A DNA stretch of 64,000 bases from Oscillatoriaceae cyanobacterium M33_DOE_052. Lineage in GTDB: Bacteria; Cyanobacteriota; Cyanobacteriia; Cyanobacteriales; Laspinemataceae. The translations under genes and the position numbers were made by a program. Every line of letters begins with the position of its first letter. Position 1 is the stretch's first letter. Under the pieces are notes generated by a model that was not told the DNA's origin, made no database searches, and saw only the letters and a list, made by a program, of their open reading frames with translations. This document shows positions 62,172 through 64,000 of the stretch, piece after piece. The stretch lies in contig DVDU01000243.1 in the NCBI GenBank assembly GCA_015296065.1, positions 1 through 64,000 on the forward strand, in the 5' to 3' direction.

Positions 62172-63068
62172 ATGGATAATGCCAACGGCAGCGGCGAAAC
62201 CATCGCCCCAGAGTCAGATACCTCCTCAGGTCAGCCAAATGATTATTTGCATTGGTATAAACGAGCCACTGTCTTGCGAGACTCTGGACGTTATGAGGAA
62301 GCCTTGGCCGGATATGAGAAGGCGATCGACTGCCGACCGGATGATTATTGGTCTTGGTATCAGCGGGGAAATGTTCTAGGCGACCTTAAACGCTATGCTG
62401 CAGCGGTGGCTAGCTATGAAAAAGCTCTGGAACTAAGACCCGATGACTATTGGGCATTGTATCAGCTTGGCCATGCTTTGCTGGGCTTGGGGCGGGATGA
62501 AGAGGCGATCGCCAGTTTTGACAAAGCCCTTAACATTAGACCCCATGACTACTGGGCCTGGTATCAGCGGGGGAGGGCTCTGGACGACCTCCAGCGGACA
62601 GAAGAGGCTCTGGCCAGTTTTGACAAAGCTCTCGATATCAGACCCGATGACTACTGGGCTTGGTATCGCCGGGGCAATACTCTTGATCGCGTCAACCGCT
62701 ATGAAGAGGCCGCCCGGAGTTACCAGCGAGCCGTAGAGGTGAAAGCCGACGACTTCTGGGGTTGGTATCGTCTCGGAGAAGCTAGGGAACATTTGGCTTG
62801 CTATAGTGAGGCAATATCTGCTTTCCACAAGGCCAGCCAAATCAAACCCGAAGCCCCAGAACCTCACTATCGTAAGGCTTGTTGTTATGCTAGTTTAGTG
62901 AATGGTGATGGTTTAGCTGACTCCACCCTGCGAGCGATTGAAAACTTGCACCATGCCATTAACCTCGATCCAGAAGCATATCGCCCCAAGGCTGCCATCT
63001 CTCCCAGGTTTGACTCCATTCGCCAAGACCAGCGGTTTCAGGCCCTGATGAATCCCCACCGCGATTAA
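62172..63068 (+). CDS. tetratricopeptide-repeat protein, tandem paralogue
   Basis: A 298-residue protein with about seven TPRs carrying the same RPDDYWxWYxRG motif as the upstream gene, from residue 20 (PNDYLHWYKRATVLRDSGRYEEALAGYEKAID). A short non-repeat C-terminus follows (YRPKAAISPRFDSIRQDQRFQALMNPHRD) resembling a TPR-end cap. The paralogues probably arose by gene duplication. The start ATG 62172 is the first in frame; no strong ribosome site is seen. Confidence 0.88.
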   Translation: MDNANGSGETIAPESDTSSGQPNDYLHWYKRATVLRDSGRYEEALAGYEKAIDCRPDDYWSWYQRGNVLGDLKRYAAAVASYEKALELRPDDYWALYQLGHALLGLGRDEEAIASFDKALNIRPHDYWAWYQRGRALDDLQRTEEALASFDKALDIRPDDYWAWYRRGNTLDRVNRYEEAARSYQRAVEVKADDFWGWYRLGEAREHLACYSEAISAFHKASQIKPEAPEPHYRKACCYASLVNGDGLADSTLRAIENLHHAINLDPEAYRPKAAISPRFDSIRQDQRFQALMNPHRD

Positions 63069-63137
63069 CTTTTGCGATTCAAGTTATATCACTAAAGTAA
63101 TTTAGTAATTAGTGCGAACTTTAGTGATATTAAAATA

Positions 63138-63273
63138 TATAGCAGTAGCCAACCCAGTTAAGACAATTAGTGTGAAGCGCCAGGAGTGTAGAAGTCCTCT
63201 ACCCGGGCTTGCTGGTAGCGGGCTCCTACACCCGCATTCACTCGATGTCCTAATTTTTCTGGCTACTGCTATA
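63138..63273. mobile_element. 136-bp miniature inverted-repeat element, TATAGCAGTAGCCA ends (copy 1)
   Basis: TATAGCAGTAGCCA (63138-63151) and its exact complement (63260-63273). The right end continues with a sequence whose complement TATAGCAGTAGCCAG-AGGACATC matches the left end of copy 2. No reading frame of note. Confidence 0.8.
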
Positions 63274-63358
63274 ATTTTTCCGAACCGAACCAAACCGGTT
63301 CGGAAAACAAACCTACGGAATCACTTGTCAAAAACCATCAATAGAGAGTAGAGTTTAG

Positions 63359-63476
63359 ATCAAGTCCTTTCTAGCTTCGTTTAGGTAATTTCGGAGCAAC
63401 CACACTTTGATTGTCTCTACCATCGGGGTAATCCAAGTGGCGCCAGTTATTCATAAATGAAGCTAGAGGACTTGAT
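63359..63476. mobile_element. miniature inverted-repeat element, ATCAAGTCC ends (copy 2)
   Basis: ATCAAGTCC-TTTCTAGCTTC (63359-63378) pairs with GAAGCTAGA-GGACTTGAT (63459-63476). Shares interior blocks with 50335-50430. No coding capacity. Confidence 0.75.
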
Positions 63477-63505
63477 AAACACTCATACCGGGTTATCCCG
63501 GCAAA

Positions 63506-63664
63506 ATGACAATGACAAATTTTAAAAACTTAGAAAAAAAGATGGCCGAAGATGAAAAATACCTTCCCTTAGAAGATACCAGCGCTTATAAACAGGCGAT
63601 AAGAAGATTCCCATTCACTGAGATGTTTTATCGAAGTATAAAGTTCCTTAAACGTCTGTTTTGA
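63506..63664 (+). CDS. possible small protein
   Basis: A 52-codon frame (ATG 63506; a second ATG at 63512). It begins MTMTNFKNLEKKMAEDEKY and ends FYRSIKFLKRLF: a charged N-terminus and a basic, amphipathic C-terminus. No recognised family and no clear ribosome site. The strong hairpin with T-run 42 bp downstream supports transcription in this direction. It may be a remnant of a longer gene. Confidence 0.38.
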   Translation: MTMTNFKNLEKKMAEDEKYLPLEDTSAYKQAIRRFPFTEMFYRSIKFLKRLF

Positions 63665-63705
63665 TAGGATTGATTGATTAATCCTTGAGCCCCGTGGCTT
63701 AACCC

Positions 63706-63742
63706 AATCACCCCCTTTGACTATCAATGGGGGTGATTTTTG
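63706..63742 (+). terminator. rho-independent terminator
   Basis: ATCACCCCC-TTTGA pairs with TCAAT-GGGGGTGAT around CTA (one T-T mismatch), followed by TTTTTG. A second hairpin CCCCTCATTAAA/TTTAATGGGGG follows at about 63772-63798. Confidence 0.7.
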
Positions 63743-63834
63743 CTTTTGTTTTAGCAGCCAACTGTAATTGCCCCTCATTAAATCGCTTTTAATGGGGGTA
63801 TTTGTGTTTTTAGGTATCCTAGCTCGTTTACAAA

Positions 63835-63968
63835 TATAGCAGTAGCCAGATAGATGAGGACATCCAGAAAGTAGGGTGGGCATTGCCAAAAGTCAACTAC
63901 CTATGAAGCGGTGATGAGGTTCGGCACTGGGTGGGCAGACTGTTTTAATAGCCTTGGCTACTGCTATA
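63835..63968. mobile_element. 134-bp miniature inverted-repeat element, TATAGCAGTAGCCA ends (copy 2)
   Basis: TATAGCAGTAGCCA (63835-63848) and its exact complement (63955-63968). The interior contains a GTAGGGTGGGCATTGCC-like segment, as if one element had been inserted into, or recombined with, another family. Confidence 0.8.
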
Positions 63969-64000
63969 TTTCAACACCCCAAGGCAGGTTTCTCAGCTTT

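Overview
The window is chromosomal DNA of a cyanobacterium, most likely a filamentous non-heterocystous (Oscillatoriales-like) form. The evidence is two photosystem II genes (psbO and a 39-residue psbX), a PII protein with an NtcA-type box upstream, two DUF4079 proteins, pentapeptide-repeat, RTX, CHAT and Uma2 families, frequent GCGATCGC (HIP1) octamers, and many short tandem and inverted repeats between genes. I cannot name a species.

Layout. 1-1061: 5' part of a 16S rRNA gene on the minus strand with leader and a strong promoter. 1174-5221: glyQ, a DUF4079 membrane protein, comEC, tRNA-Ser(CGA). 5222-7913: a possible 6S RNA, a pentapeptide-repeat protein, a small exported peptide ending at a perfect 38-bp palindrome, psbX, and a structured RNA/terminator. 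7911-12009: two tandem TSUP transporters, a second pentapeptide protein and argS. 12286-19697: an oxidoreductase-SelD fusion whose linker is filled by a 39-bp repeat, an M48 protease, a membrane-anchored lambda-type muramidase, an SDR, a DUF1997 protein and a second DUF4079 protein. 19853-25183: an ankyrin protein and a co-oriented group of three prolyl-4-hydroxylase-like proteins plus a JmjC-like cupin; one hydroxylase paralogue has lost its metal ligands. 25399-34930: pbpC, an acetoacetate-decarboxylase-like protein and a giant alpha-2-macroglobulin lipoprotein. 34980-46121: a solitary C5 DNA methyltransferase, rpmF, queA, a YraN nuclease, a third pentapeptide protein, murG, a lipoprotein, an amino-acid permease and psbO. 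46326-50951: an RTX protein, a phosphohexomutase, rdgB and glnB. 51103-54938: a class II ribonucleotide reductase gene carrying both an intein and a group I intron. 55362-64000: CHAT, Uma2, DUF362, aspA, two TPR proteins and two kinds of miniature inverted-repeat element.

The most striking locus is nrdJ. An intein with a LAGLIDADG endonuclease sits at the GNIRR/SAG site. A 332-nt group I intron, with P1, P3, P4, P6, P7, P8 and P9 all readable, splits the catalytic NPCGE motif between Gly and Glu. That intron has itself received a heptanucleotide repeat array. The same heptamers recur at about 15 places, lie against several start codons, and occur in frame inside the degenerate hydroxylase.

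Functional links: pbpC and the macroglobulin form the known PBP1C/A2M envelope pair. The four iron/2-oxoglutarate proteins may form a protein- or peptide-hydroxylating group. glnB and psbO/psbX are ordinary housekeeping genes of a phototroph. Start codons were moved downstream of the longest ORF wherever the N-terminal extension is repeat DNA or a better start site exists.
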